Source: Limnoglobus roseus
GTDB taxonomy: Bacteria; Planctomycetota; Planctomycetia; Gemmatales; Gemmataceae
Direction: 5' to 3'
Length of the DNA stretch: 64,000 nt
Assembly (NCBI RefSeq): GCF_008254045.1
Contig: NZ_CP042425.1
Location: forward strand, 7,764,163-7,828,162
Every line of letters starts with the position of its first letter. Within the stretch, counting starts at the first letter, position 1. The position numbers were made by a program, and so were the translations under genes. The notes under the pieces were generated by a model. It saw nothing but the letters and a program-made list of their open reading frames with translations, ran no database searches and was not told where the DNA came from. Shown here one piece after another: positions 25,222 through 33,588 of this stretch.

Positions 25222-27279
25222 ATGGCCGACATTACGCAAATGTTCGCGGCGGCGGTCGAACGCCACCAGGCCGGCGACCTGACGGAAGCGGAGCGGATTT
25301 ACCGCGCCATCCTCACCACGCTGCCGAACCACGCCCCGACGCTGTGCAACCTCGGCGCGGTCCTCGCCCGCCGCGAGCAGTACGAGGAAGCGTCGAAGTG
25401 CTACGCCGTCTGCCTGGCGACGACGCCCGGCTACGCCGACGCACACTTCAACCTCGGCAACCTCTACCGGCGGCTCGGCCACAACCGCGAGGCCGTCGGC
25501 CAGTACCAGGGCTGCCTGAAGTCCAACCCCGGCCACGGCAGCGCCTACTACAACATGGGTCTGTCGCTGATCTCGCTCGGGGAACTGTCCGCCGCGATCG
25601 AGTGCTTCCGCCAGACCATCGCCATCGAACCGCAGCACACCGACGCCTACAACCGCCTCGGCGACACACTCTTGCGGATCGGCCAGTTCAACGACGGGAT
25701 CGAGCAGTTCCGCAAGTACGTCTCGCTTCGGCCGGACGACCCTCGCGGCTACAACAACCTCGGCCTCGCGATCGCCAACGCCGGGCGACCCCAGGAAGCG
25801 GTCCCGCTGCTTCAAAAGGCGATCGGCCTGAACCCGAACTACCCGGACGCCTACAACACGCTCGCGCTCGCTTACGAAGCCCTCGGCCGGAAAGACGAGG
25901 CCGCCCAGAATTACCGCGAGGCCGTGCGGCTAAACCCGAAGTTCGCCGACGCCTGGAGCAACCTCGGGACGAACCTCACCGAACAGGGCCGGGCCGACGA
26001 GGCCATCGCCGCCCTGCGAACGTCGCTCGAAATTCGCCCGCACACGCAGGCGATCGACAGCAACCTCCTGCTGACCCTGAACTACTCCTCGCACGTTTCG
26101 CCGGAAGACGTCGCGGCCGCTCACCGGAAGTACGGCGAGACCTACGCGCCGACCGCACCGCTGTCGCCCGTGCCGAGCGACCCCGACCCCGACCGCCGGT
26201 TGCGGATCGGCTACCTTTCCGGAGACTTCCGCCAGCACACAGTCGCGGGGTTCATTGAACTATTGTTGACGAACCACGACCGTGAGAAGTTCCACGTCAG
26301 CGCCTACGCCCACGTCCCGCGGCCAGACGACGTGACGGCGAAACTTCAGAAGTTCGCCGACCGCTGGCGGTTCGTCAACGGCCAGACCGACGAGCAAGCC
26401 GCCGCGACCATCCAGGCGGACAAGATCGACATCCTCATCGACTTGAGCGGCCACACGGCGGGCAACCGCCTGTCGATTCTGGCGGCCCGCCCCGCTCCGA
26501 TTCAAGCGACGCTCTTTGGCTACCCGAACTCGACAGGACTGAAGGCCGTCGATTACCGCATCACGGACGAAGTTTCCGACCCGCCGGGGATGACGGAATC
26601 GCTCTACAACGAGCGACTGCTCCGACTCGCTGGGCTCGCGTGGGCGTACCAACCACCGGCGGACGCCCCGCCCGTCGGCCCCCTGCCCTCGTTGACGAGC
26701 GAGACGTTCACGTTCGGCTGCCTCAACAACGCCGCGAAGTATTCGGATGCGTGCATTGACGCCTGGGCGAAGCTCGTCGCGGCCGTGCCGAACGCGAAGC
26801 TGGTGCTACTCGCTGGGCAATCCGAAGGCGGTGCCGAACGCCTCGTCGAGAAGTTCACCGCGGCCGGGCTGACGAAGGACCAACTTCAACTTCTGATGCG
26901 ATTGCCGCGGCGAGATTACTTCGAAGCCTACTCGCGGTTCGACCTGGCCCTCGACCCGTTCCCGTACAACGGCGGCGTAACGACATGCGACGCGCTCTGG
27001 ATGGGCGTGCCGGTCCTGACCGTCGCGGGCGGCAGCTACGTCTCGCGACAGGGCGCGAGCATCCTCACGCACGTCGGCAGTACGGAGTTCATCGCCGAGT
27101 CGCCGGAACAACTCGCCGAAGTCGCGAAGATTTGGGCGTCGAACCGCGACATGCTCGCCGACATCCGTGCCGCCCTGCGACCGCAGGTGGCGAAGTCCGT
27201 CGTCGCCGACGGTAAGGCGTACGTCCGCAACCTCGAAGCCGGGCTGCGGCAGGCGTGGAAGGAGCGGATCAAGGCGTGA
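25222..27279 (+). CDS. TPR repeat protein with O-GlcNAc-transferase-like (SPINDLY-type) domain
   Basis: 685 residues. About eight TPR units fill residues 5-290 (for example AHFNLGNLYRRLGHNREAVG and AYYNMGLSLISLGELSAAIE, Ala/Asn-Leu-Gly pattern). Residues 330-685 match the glycosyltransferase 41 domain: RLRIGYLSGDFRQHTV, DILIDLSGHTAGNRL, RPAPIQATLFGYPNSTG, FGCLNNAAKYSDACIDAW, LALDPFPYNGGVTTCDALWM and GSTEFIAES. It should transfer a sugar from UDP-sugar to protein Ser/Thr in the cytoplasm; donor and targets are unknown. RBS GAGGTGACGC precedes the ATG. The gene is monocistronic and preceded by a strong terminator hairpin, suggesting regulated read-through. Confidence 0.9.
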   Translation: MADITQMFAAAVERHQAGDLTEAERIYRAILTTLPNHAPTLCNLGAVLARREQYEEASKCYAVCLATTPGYADAHFNLGNLYRRLGHNREAVGQYQGCLKSNPGHGSAYYNMGLSLISLGELSAAIECFRQTIAIEPQHTDAYNRLGDTLLRIGQFNDGIEQFRKYVSLRPDDPRGYNNLGLAIANAGRPQEAVPLLQKAIGLNPNYPDAYNTLALAYEALGRKDEAAQNYREAVRLNPKFADAWSNLGTNLTEQGRADEAIAALRTSLEIRPHTQAIDSNLLLTLNYSSHVSPEDVAAAHRKYGETYAPTAPLSPVPSDPDPDRRLRIGYLSGDFRQHTVAGFIELLLTNHDREKFHVSAYAHVPRPDDVTAKLQKFADRWRFVNGQTDEQAAATIQADKIDILIDLSGHTAGNRLSILAARPAPIQATLFGYPNSTGLKAVDYRITDEVSDPPGMTESLYNERLLRLAGLAWAYQPPADAPPVGPLPSLTSETFTFGCLNNAAKYSDACIDAWAKLVAAVPNAKLVLLAGQSEGGAERLVEKFTAAGLTKDQLQLLMRLPRRDYFEAYSRFDLALDPFPYNGGVTTCDALWMGVPVLTVAGGSYVSRQGASILTHVGSTEFIAESPEQLAEVAKIWASNRDMLADIRAALRPQVAKSVVADGKAYVRNLEAGLRQAWKERIKA

Positions 27280-27318
27280 CGAATGCGGTGAGTCTCGACC
27301 TGACACGAGGGCTACCGG

Positions 27319-28299
27319 CTACTTCCGATTCGCTCGCGCGACTGCGAACTCCTGAGGGGATATCATCGGTTGAACCATCTTGGGATCGTGAGCCGTCTCC
27401 TTCGCGCCGACGTCCCAGGGGCTACCGCCGAGCCACTCCGTCGATTTCCCCTCGATGGTGAGTTTCCCCTGCGTCTGATCGATGGTGACGACGGCCCACA
27501 GGGCGTCCTTGTATGGGCACGTGCCTGCGAGAACAGGGTACTTCTTGTGCGTTTCGGCGTCGTAACTCATGTGGCTGTGCGCGCCCAGGTAGTAGTACGA
27601 CGCACTGTTGACCTGCACGTGCGGCACGTCGTCAATTTTCTGGACGTAGTTCATGTGGTGGTGGCCCGAGAAGACGGCGGCCACCTTCGGCCCCTTCGCG
27701 TTTGCCGCCTTTAGCACGGCCCGCACCTCGGCGTGGTTCTCGATCGCTTCGAACGGCTGATCGTCAAACGGTTGGTGAACCAACACGACGACCGGTCCCG
27801 CCGCGGTGGCGAGTTCCTTCGCGAACCAATCGAGTTGGTACTTTCCGATGAACCGCTTGTACCCCTTCGTCTTCCCGCCGGGATCGTTGCCGTCCAGGAC
27901 GACGAACCGGACGCCCGCCTTCTCGAACGAGTAATAGCGACCGGGCATGCCGAAAAACGCGACGGTCTTCTCGCGGGTAAAGCCGCCGTCCATGTCGTGG
28001 TTGCCGAGGACGTGGTAGCGGTCGCCCGCGAACCGCTCGAACGCCGCGAGGAACGGCCGATTCGCCGGCTTCGGCGTGCAAAAGTCCCCGAGCTGGCACA
28101 CGAAATCGACCTTCCCGGCCGTCATCGCATCGGCGAACGCCGTCACGCGGGCCACGCCGTCCGGCACGAGGTCGTGATGAACGTCGGTAATGATTCCGAA
28201 CCGGAGGGGCGTGGAAGGAACGGCCGCGGTCGCCTTCGGGAACGCGGCCGTAAACACGGCGAGTGGGGCGGCGGCGAGCAGACCGCGTCGGGTCAACAT
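27319..28299 (-). CDS. Secreted calcineurin-like metallophosphoesterase
   Basis: 326 residues from ATG 28297-28299. A longer frame from 28350 lacks a signal; this start gives MLTRRGLLAAAPLAVFTAAF, a twin-arginine-type signal peptide. Metal-binding motifs of the family are present in order: ITDVHHD, QLGDFCT, LGNHDMDGGF, VVLVHQPFDD and FSGHHHMNY. It should be a two-metal phosphoesterase exported to the periplasm; the substrate is unknown. It is convergent with the TPR-OGT gene (39-bp gap). Confidence 0.87.
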   Translation of the reverse strand: MLTRRGLLAAAPLAVFTAAFPKATAAVPSTPLRFGIITDVHHDLVPDGVARVTAFADAMTAGKVDFVCQLGDFCTPKPANRPFLAAFERFAGDRYHVLGNHDMDGGFTREKTVAFFGMPGRYYSFEKAGVRFVVLDGNDPGGKTKGYKRFIGKYQLDWFAKELATAAGPVVVLVHQPFDDQPFEAIENHAEVRAVLKAANAKGPKVAAVFSGHHHMNYVQKIDDVPHVQVNSASYYYLGAHSHMSYDAETHKKYPVLAGTCPYKDALWAVVTIDQTQGKLTIEGKSTEWLGGSPWDVGAKETAHDPKMVQPMISPQEFAVARANRK

Positions 28300-28409
28300 G
28301 GTGGAAGGTTCTCGGTTGACGGAGTGAAAAATGCAGGCTCGCGTGCCCATCCCTCGCCGCGCGTCGGTGACACCCGGCGAGAGATCAATGACGGAGGGGA
28401 CAAAAGGAG

Positions 28410-29423
28410 TTAGAAGTCGCCGTTCGGTTGACCATCGGCCCGCTCGCCGGCGCGGCTCCAGACGCCCGCGTCTATGCCGTTCGTGACGAACCGAACGGAC
28501 CCGTCGCCCAGGAGGGCGTTCACCCCGCCCGTGTGCTTGCTGGAGTACCCGAACTCGACCTTCTTCTTCTCGGCCACGCTCGTGTCCAGGGCCTTGTAGT
28601 TCGGCAGCACGGCCGTCGTCCCGAGGAACTCCGAATAGTCCCAGCGATCGTCAACGGTGTCACTCCCGAAGTACCAGTGGTCCTTGCGCGACTCGTTGTC
28701 CGTCTCGGCCGCGGGGTAGGACCCGAAGAACGAGAGATCCGGCACGGCCTCGCTGACGAACACCGTGTTCGACAACCCGTCCGTGACCCCGGCGAAACGA
28801 ACGCGGTTGATGAGGATGAACGCCCCGCCGGCGGCGACGTGGGTCGTGTTCGCGACTTCGTCGTCGATCAACAGACCGGAACAGTTACCGAGGTAGCTCG
28901 CGGGGACCCGCTTGGCGACCTTCCAGTTGCCCCGCGTCGTTTCCGGGGTCTGGGTGGGGAGGCCGGCGGACGGGCACTGGAACACCGACAGGTACGCTTC
29001 ACACGCCGCGATGTTCCGCTCTGCGGTGCTCGTCGAAGTCGCCGAGGCGTTGGCGTACGGCGTGCTGGCCGCCCAGTTCGCGTTGATGACGTTCTCGGGC
29101 TGAACGCTCATGGCCGCGTCGAGCGCCGACTGTTCAAGGTGGGCCGCGATGAACGCGCTCCAACTGGCCCCGTTCGGCTCGTTGACAACCGCGCCGGATG
29201 AGTTGAGGAGATAGCCTTCCAGGCCGGGCGGCAACTTCTCATTGACGCCGTGGTAGCTGTGCAGGGCGAGGCCGATTTGTTTCAGATTGTTCGTACACTT
29301 CGCCCGCGCCGCCGCCTCGCGGACCTTCTGAACAGCCGGCAGCAACAACCCGATCAGGATTGCAATGATCGCAATCACGACCAGCAACTCGATGAGGGTA
29401 AACCCGGAACGCGGACGAGCCAT
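28410..29423 (-). CDS. DUF1559 prepilin-like protein
   Basis: 337 residues from ATG 29421-29423. The type II prepilin leader is clear: MARPRSGFTLIELLVVIAII with cleavage before the Phe, followed by VREAAARAKCTNNLKQIGLALHSYH. The C-terminal DUF1559 hallmark, GGVNALLGDGSVRFV, ends the domain. These proteins are present in many copies per planctomycete genome; their job (pseudopilus, surface fibre or other) is not settled. It follows the small lipoprotein gene by 41 bp on the same strand, a common pairing in this phylum. Confidence 0.93.
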   Translation of the reverse strand: MARPRSGFTLIELLVVIAIIAILIGLLLPAVQKVREAAARAKCTNNLKQIGLALHSYHGVNEKLPPGLEGYLLNSSGAVVNEPNGASWSAFIAAHLEQSALDAAMSVQPENVINANWAASTPYANASATSTSTAERNIAACEAYLSVFQCPSAGLPTQTPETTRGNWKVAKRVPASYLGNCSGLLIDDEVANTTHVAAGGAFILINRVRFAGVTDGLSNTVFVSEAVPDLSFFGSYPAAETDNESRKDHWYFGSDTVDDRWDYSEFLGTTAVLPNYKALDTSVAEKKKVEFGYSSKHTGGVNALLGDGSVRFVTNGIDAGVWSRAGERADGQPNGDF

Positions 29424-29464
29424 GAATGAATCCTCGCACAACGAGATAAAGGGAGCCGATGGGA

Positions 29465-29941
29465 TCACTTGTAAGAGGCCTTCGATAACGACGGCGGTGG
29501 CGGCATGCCCGCCGTCTTCAGTTCGAAGGTCAGCGACGTCGCCGGGAGTCGCACCGTGGCGGACGTGTTGGACGTGCTCGGATCGAGGTAGGCCGCCGAG
29601 AGTGTCTCCCGGGCTCCGCCCTCGCCCGGCTTCGCGTCTGGTTGGGGCGTGTCCTTGGCGTCCAAGATGCGCGAGAACGAAATGCGATAGTCGCCGGCCG
29701 TGAAACCCGAGACGGCGTCGGCAACGAGCGTGAATTCCCCGGCCGCGTTCGTCACGACGCGACCGTAGTTGTTCGTGCCGAGCTTGGCGCCCGGGTCGGC
29801 CGGCCAGAACCCGACGATCACACCGCCCGCGGGCTTACCGTCAAGCGTGACCTTGCCGTCGATCGACGCCAATTGCGGCTTCGACGAACACCCGGCGACG
29901 AAGGCCAACGTGAGCACCGTCGTGAAAACTGTTCTCGACAT
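29465..29941 (-). CDS. Small lipoprotein with carboxypeptidase-regulatory-like fold
   Basis: 158 residues from ATG 29939-29941. Lipobox FVAGC after a hydrophobic signal segment implies lipid attachment. The single beta-sandwich-like domain starts IDGKVTLDGKPAGGVIVGFWP and has GEFTLVAD and GDYRISFSR, the pattern of planctomycete transthyretin or carboxypeptidase-regulatory-like lipoproteins usually found next to DUF1559 genes, as here. Function unknown; probably a cell-surface partner of the pilin-like protein. Confidence 0.83.
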   Translation of the reverse strand: MSRTVFTTVLTLAFVAGCSSKPQLASIDGKVTLDGKPAGGVIVGFWPADPGAKLGTNNYGRVVTNAAGEFTLVADAVSGFTAGDYRISFSRILDAKDTPQPDAKPGEGGARETLSAAYLDPSTSNTSATVRLPATSLTFELKTAGMPPPPSLSKASYK

Positions 29942-30087
29942 CTGTAGAACCCCTGACAGCATTTTCGACTTCTGTGTATATCAGATTGCCGCGATGATTA
30001 GGTCTCATGTCACACCGGCCGCCCGGGCCGTGCATGTGAAAGCTATCGAGATCCCAGAAGGCGCCGCTTGGCCACACTGCGACACGG

Positions 30088-30981
30088 CTAGCGCGACGGC
30101 TTGACCTTCGCCGTCGTCAATCCCACGGACTTCCCGTCGAGTTTCCATTCCGGTGAAACGGCGACACCGAGGTGCGTCAGGGCGGTTACGGCGGTGTCCA
30201 CCACGCCGACATCGGACGTGATTTCACCCGGTGCGACGGACGGCCCATTGACGATGAAGAAGATCGTCCGGATCTCCGGGACGTTGGCCCCGTGTGACTT
30301 CCCACGCCCGCCGTGGTCCGTCGTCACCAGGGTCAGCCAGTCTTCGTTCGCGAAATTTTTCCGAGCCCGAATGGCCTTGAGGATCGCCCCGACGTGCGCG
30401 TCGGTATCGGCGATTGTCTTCAGGTATTCGGGTACCGTCGGGCTGAATCCGTGCGAATGCCCGGCATGGTCTACGTCGTCGAAATCGACGAAAACGAGAT
30501 CGGGGTTCTGCTCCGTCAGTTCTTTGACCGCCGCCGCAGCGGTCGCTACATCTGTCTTGTTGGTCAGTTTCACGTCGGCGGACTTGACGATGTGGGTGTG
30601 AATCGGAGCCCACGTGGCGAACGACGCGGTTCGCAGTTCGGGCTTGGCCGTTTTCACGCGGTCGAGAAAGCTCGGGTAATCGGCGATGTTCTTTCCTTCG
30701 AAACTGTTGTCCCGAACGCCGTGCTTGTCCCGCCACACGCCGGTGAGCATGCTAGACCAACCGGGGCCACTAACCGTGATGTCACCCGTTTGAGCCGCTT
30801 CGGTGTAAGCACCCCTGCTCCGGAGACCGTGAAGGTTCGGGGCGTCGGCCTTCAGCAAGGCGTCCGGCCGACAACCGTCGATGCCGATGAGAAGTAGTTT
30901 CTTGGCGGGCGGCTCGGCCCCGCCCGCCACGGTCGCCAGCACCACCACTCCGAACAAAACTGGAACCCAACGTCCAGACAT
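30088..30981 (-). CDS. Alkaline-phosphatase-superfamily phosphodiesterase, secreted
   Basis: 297 residues with a signal peptide (MSGRWVPVLFGVVVLATVAG). Superfamily motifs: LLLIGIDGCRPDAL (metal Asp), SGPGWSSMLTGV (nucleophile region), FVDFDDVDHAGHSHG and TTDHGGRGKSHG (metal Asp/His). The arrangement matches nucleotide pyrophosphatase/phosphodiesterases and phosphonoacetate-hydrolase-like enzymes; sequence alone does not decide the substrate. RBS AGGAGCAG precedes the ATG. It is divergent from a GntR-type regulator gene, which may control it. Confidence 0.82.
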   Translation of the reverse strand: MSGRWVPVLFGVVVLATVAGGAEPPAKKLLLIGIDGCRPDALLKADAPNLHGLRSRGAYTEAAQTGDITVSGPGWSSMLTGVWRDKHGVRDNSFEGKNIADYPSFLDRVKTAKPELRTASFATWAPIHTHIVKSADVKLTNKTDVATAAAAVKELTEQNPDLVFVDFDDVDHAGHSHGFSPTVPEYLKTIADTDAHVGAILKAIRARKNFANEDWLTLVTTDHGGRGKSHGANVPEIRTIFFIVNGPSVAPGEITSDVGVVDTAVTALTHLGVAVSPEWKLDGKSVGLTTAKVKPSR

Positions 30982-31031
30982 TGAACTGCTCCTGCAACAG
31001 ATCGCGAATCTGTCATCACCAAGCCAAATCT

Positions 31032-31061
31032 GTTATATCTTGACTCACACAGTCGTGTCAA
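31032..31061 (-). promoter_or_regulatory. Promoter of the phosphodiesterase gene
   Basis: On the minus strand TTGACA (31061-31056) and TATAAC (31037-31032) are 18 bases apart, a near-consensus sigma-70 promoter. The predicted leader to the ATG at 30981 is about 45 bases. Confidence 0.6.
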
Positions 31062-31109
31062 CGACAAACTCAAGAAAATCACAGGCCTAGCATTTTGGCC
31101 ATGAATTAC

Positions 31110-31138
31110 TTAGGAAACGTGTACAACTCGTGTAGAAT
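31110..31138 (+). promoter_or_regulatory. Candidate promoter and operator of the GntR-type regulator
   Basis: TTAGGA (31110-31115) and TAGAAT (31133-31138) are 17 bases apart. CGTGTA occurs twice as a direct repeat at 31118-31123 and 31129-31134, one helical turn (11 bp) apart, the second overlapping the -10. The layout would suit autoregulation, but no binding data exist. Confidence 0.35.
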
Positions 31139-31195
31139 CGATGGCTTGGCTGGTGATACACTGTACTAGATCAACCCTCTTTTGTGGCTGAATGC

Positions 31196-32299
31196 ATGAT
31201 CGAACTCGCACCCAAGCACATACTGATCTCGCAGCAGATTGAAGCCGACATCCGCCAGGGGCGGTGGGGCGACGGACGCCTTCCGGGTGTCCGGACGCTC
31301 GCCCAAGAGTACGGCACGTCGGTCGTCACGGCCTCGCGAGCACTCCAAAACTTGGTCAACCGTGGACTGATCGACACGGTAGAGCGGTCCGGTTGTTTCG
31401 TCCGGTCCGCCGCTCCGAGTGACAAGATTGAGACGACCGAAACGTGGGGGGTGTGCCTCCGATTGACAGCCGGTCCGTGGCGACAGGGGACCGAGGCGGT
31501 CGTCCGTGGCGGATTCACGGCCCTCGCCCGGCGGGAGGGGTACCTGTTCCGTGACGACCTCTTTCCCGACCCCAACTTGCCCGAGTCGCGTTTAACCCAG
31601 TTGGCCCTTGAGGCGAAGGCAACCGGGGTCGGCGGCTTGTTCTACCTCCCGGCGAGGGTGAGCGAGGCCGCCGCACGTCTAGACGAGGTGTTGCTTCGCG
31701 CGTGTGCGGCGGCGAAATTCCCGGTCGTCCTCCTGGAGCGCAATCTGCGAGGCAACCGCCCCCTGACCCACGACCTGATTGGGAATGAAGACCTCGAAGC
31801 CGGACGGACACTGACCCGCCACTTGATCGAGGCCGGGCGGCAAAGGCCCGCGTGCGTGGTCGGTTCGCCGACGAGCAGCCATCAAGCCCGCCTGGCCGGG
31901 TATCTTTTGGCGGTCTACGAGGCCGGTGTGACGCCGTGTGTCATAGAACAGCCCATCGACGCCCCCTTAAAAGACGCCTACGCGGCTGTGGTGAATCAGG
32001 CGATGGCGGCCCGGGCCGACGCGATCGTGTGCTACCAGGACTACACCGCCATCGGGGTCATCGTCGAGTTGCTGAACCGCGGTCGGCGGGTTCCGGCCGA
32101 CGTCGCCGTCACCGGGTTCGAGGATTTGCCGATCGGCTCGACGTTCTCGATCGGCGTCACGACGTATGCCTTCTCTTACGAGCAGATGGCCCGGCGGGCG
32201 GTCCAGGTGATGAAGGATCGAATTCAGAATCCGACGGCCGCACCGGTCCGGGTGGCCGTTGGGGGCCAGTTGATCGTGCGGGAGAGTTCGGGCCGCTGA
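31196..32299 (+). CDS. GntR-type DNA-binding, LacI-type ligand-binding regulator
   Basis: 367 residues from ATG 31196; an in-frame GTG at 31184 would add four. The N-terminal winged helix (about residues 5-70) is of GntR type: ILISQQIEADIRQGRW, LPGVRTLAQEYGTSVVTASR and LVNRGLIDTVERSGCFV. Residues 85-365 resemble the periplasmic-binding-like effector domain of LacI/AraR regulators (LTRHLIEAGRQRPACV, ARADAIVCYQDYTAIGVI, RRVPADVAVTGFEDLPIG). The effector is probably a small metabolite. It precedes the FAD oxidoreductase by 44 bp on the same strand and diverges from the phosphodiesterase gene, so both are likely targets. Confidence 0.85.
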   Translation: MIELAPKHILISQQIEADIRQGRWGDGRLPGVRTLAQEYGTSVVTASRALQNLVNRGLIDTVERSGCFVRSAAPSDKIETTETWGVCLRLTAGPWRQGTEAVVRGGFTALARREGYLFRDDLFPDPNLPESRLTQLALEAKATGVGGLFYLPARVSEAAARLDEVLLRACAAAKFPVVLLERNLRGNRPLTHDLIGNEDLEAGRTLTRHLIEAGRQRPACVVGSPTSSHQARLAGYLLAVYEAGVTPCVIEQPIDAPLKDAYAAVVNQAMAARADAIVCYQDYTAIGVIVELLNRGRRVPADVAVTGFEDLPIGSTFSIGVTTYAFSYEQMARRAVQVMKDRIQNPTAAPVRVAVGGQLIVRESSGR

Positions 32300-32343
32300 C
32301 CCGTCCGTGACCGTGGAAAGAACCAAGTTTTTGAGAGGGTTCC

Positions 32344-33477
32344 ATGGGGCAAGAGGCTGATATCGCGGTGGTGGGCGGCGGGATCGTGGGCCTGGCGTTC
32401 GCGTGGGAGGCGGCGCGGCGCGGGAAGTCGGTCGTGCTGTTCGAGCGCGACACCCGGGCGCGGTCGGCTTCGGTCCGCAATTTCGGCATGGTGTGGCCGA
32501 TCGGCCAACCGCCGGGGGAGTCGTACTGTCGGGCTATGCGGTCCCGCGATCGCTGGCTTGAACTCCGCGATCAGGCCGGCGTGTGGGCGGCCGCGTGCGG
32601 GTCGGTCCACGCCGTGTACGAGGCCGACGAGGACGCCGTCCTCCGGGAGTTCGCGACCGCCGTGCCCGGCCTTGGGATCGCCTGCGAGTACGTCGAACCG
32701 CGGGACGCGGTGCGACGGTTTCCGGCCCTCAACACGGACGGGCTCCGCGGCGTTCTGTACAGCCCGACCGAACTCTGCGTCGACCCACGGGAAGCGGTCG
32801 CAAAGATTCCCCGATTCCTCCACGAGAAGCACGGTGTTGCGCTCCGCTTCGGTACCGCGGTGACCTCCGTCGAGATGCCCACGGTGCGGACCGCGACGGG
32901 CGAAACGTGGCGGGTGGAGCGGTGTTTTGTTTGTACCGGGGCCGACTTCGAGGCCCTGTTCCCGGACGTGTACGCCGCGGCCGAGGTGCGGCGGTGCAAG
33001 TTGCAGATGATGCGAACGGGGCCGCAACCGGGCGGTTGGCAGCTCGGCCCGCACGTCGCCGGCGGGTTAACCCTGGGGCACTACAAGTCGTTCGAAGTCT
33101 GCCCGTCGCTGGCCGCGATGAAGCGGCGGCACGCCGAGCAGTACCCGCAGCACACGCGATACGGCGTCCACGTCATGGCGTCACAGAACCACCTCGGCGA
33201 GGTCGTCATCGGGGACTCGCACGAGTACGCGGACGACGTGTCCCCGTTCGACAACCCCGCCATCGACAAGTTGATCCTCGATTACCTCCGACGGTTGGTC
33301 CGGCTGCCCGATTGGGAAATCGCGGGCCGGTGGCACGGGGTGTACGTCAAACACCCGACACAATCGTACGTGACCGCCGAGCCTCAGCCGGGGTGCCATG
33401 TGACGACGGCCCCCGGCGGGGCCGGAATGACGCTCTCGTTCGGGTTCGCGGCCGACTGGTGGGACGCGCACGGATGA
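32344..33477 (+). CDS. FAD-dependent oxidoreductase of the phosphonate-associated TIGR03364 type
   Basis: 377 residues, DAO fold. The Rossmann FAD motif ADIAVVGGGIVGLAFAWEA is followed by SVRNFGMVWPIGQPPGESY, which I recognise as characteristic of the TIGR03364 family. That family is associated with phosphonate breakdown genes and proposed to oxidise aminophosphonate-like amines. The C-terminus TTAPGGAGMTLSFGFA closes the FAD site. RBS GAGAGGGTTCC lies before the ATG. It probably forms an operon with the regulator upstream. No phosphonatase-like (PhnX) partner is in the window; the secreted alkaline-phosphatase-superfamily enzyme beyond the regulator is the only phospho-enzyme nearby. Amine substrate unknown. 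Confidence 0.78.
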   Translation: MGQEADIAVVGGGIVGLAFAWEAARRGKSVVLFERDTRARSASVRNFGMVWPIGQPPGESYCRAMRSRDRWLELRDQAGVWAAACGSVHAVYEADEDAVLREFATAVPGLGIACEYVEPRDAVRRFPALNTDGLRGVLYSPTELCVDPREAVAKIPRFLHEKHGVALRFGTAVTSVEMPTVRTATGETWRVERCFVCTGADFEALFPDVYAAAEVRRCKLQMMRTGPQPGGWQLGPHVAGGLTLGHYKSFEVCPSLAAMKRRHAEQYPQHTRYGVHVMASQNHLGEVVIGDSHEYADDVSPFDNPAIDKLILDYLRRLVRLPDWEIAGRWHGVYVKHPTQSYVTAEPQPGCHVTTAPGGAGMTLSFGFAADWWDAHG

Positions 33478-33588
33478 CCGCGAGCCGCCCCGCGAGTGGA
33501 GCCTTGCATGCCCGGTTGGCGAGAGAGAAGTTGTGCCCCACCGCGGCGGAAGATTGATGGGGATACAGCCTGCACCGATGCTCCGGAA

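Noticed and set aside
33478..33588. Terminator between the convergent FAD-enzyme genes
   Set aside because: Only short scattered complementary stretches; no convincing stem.
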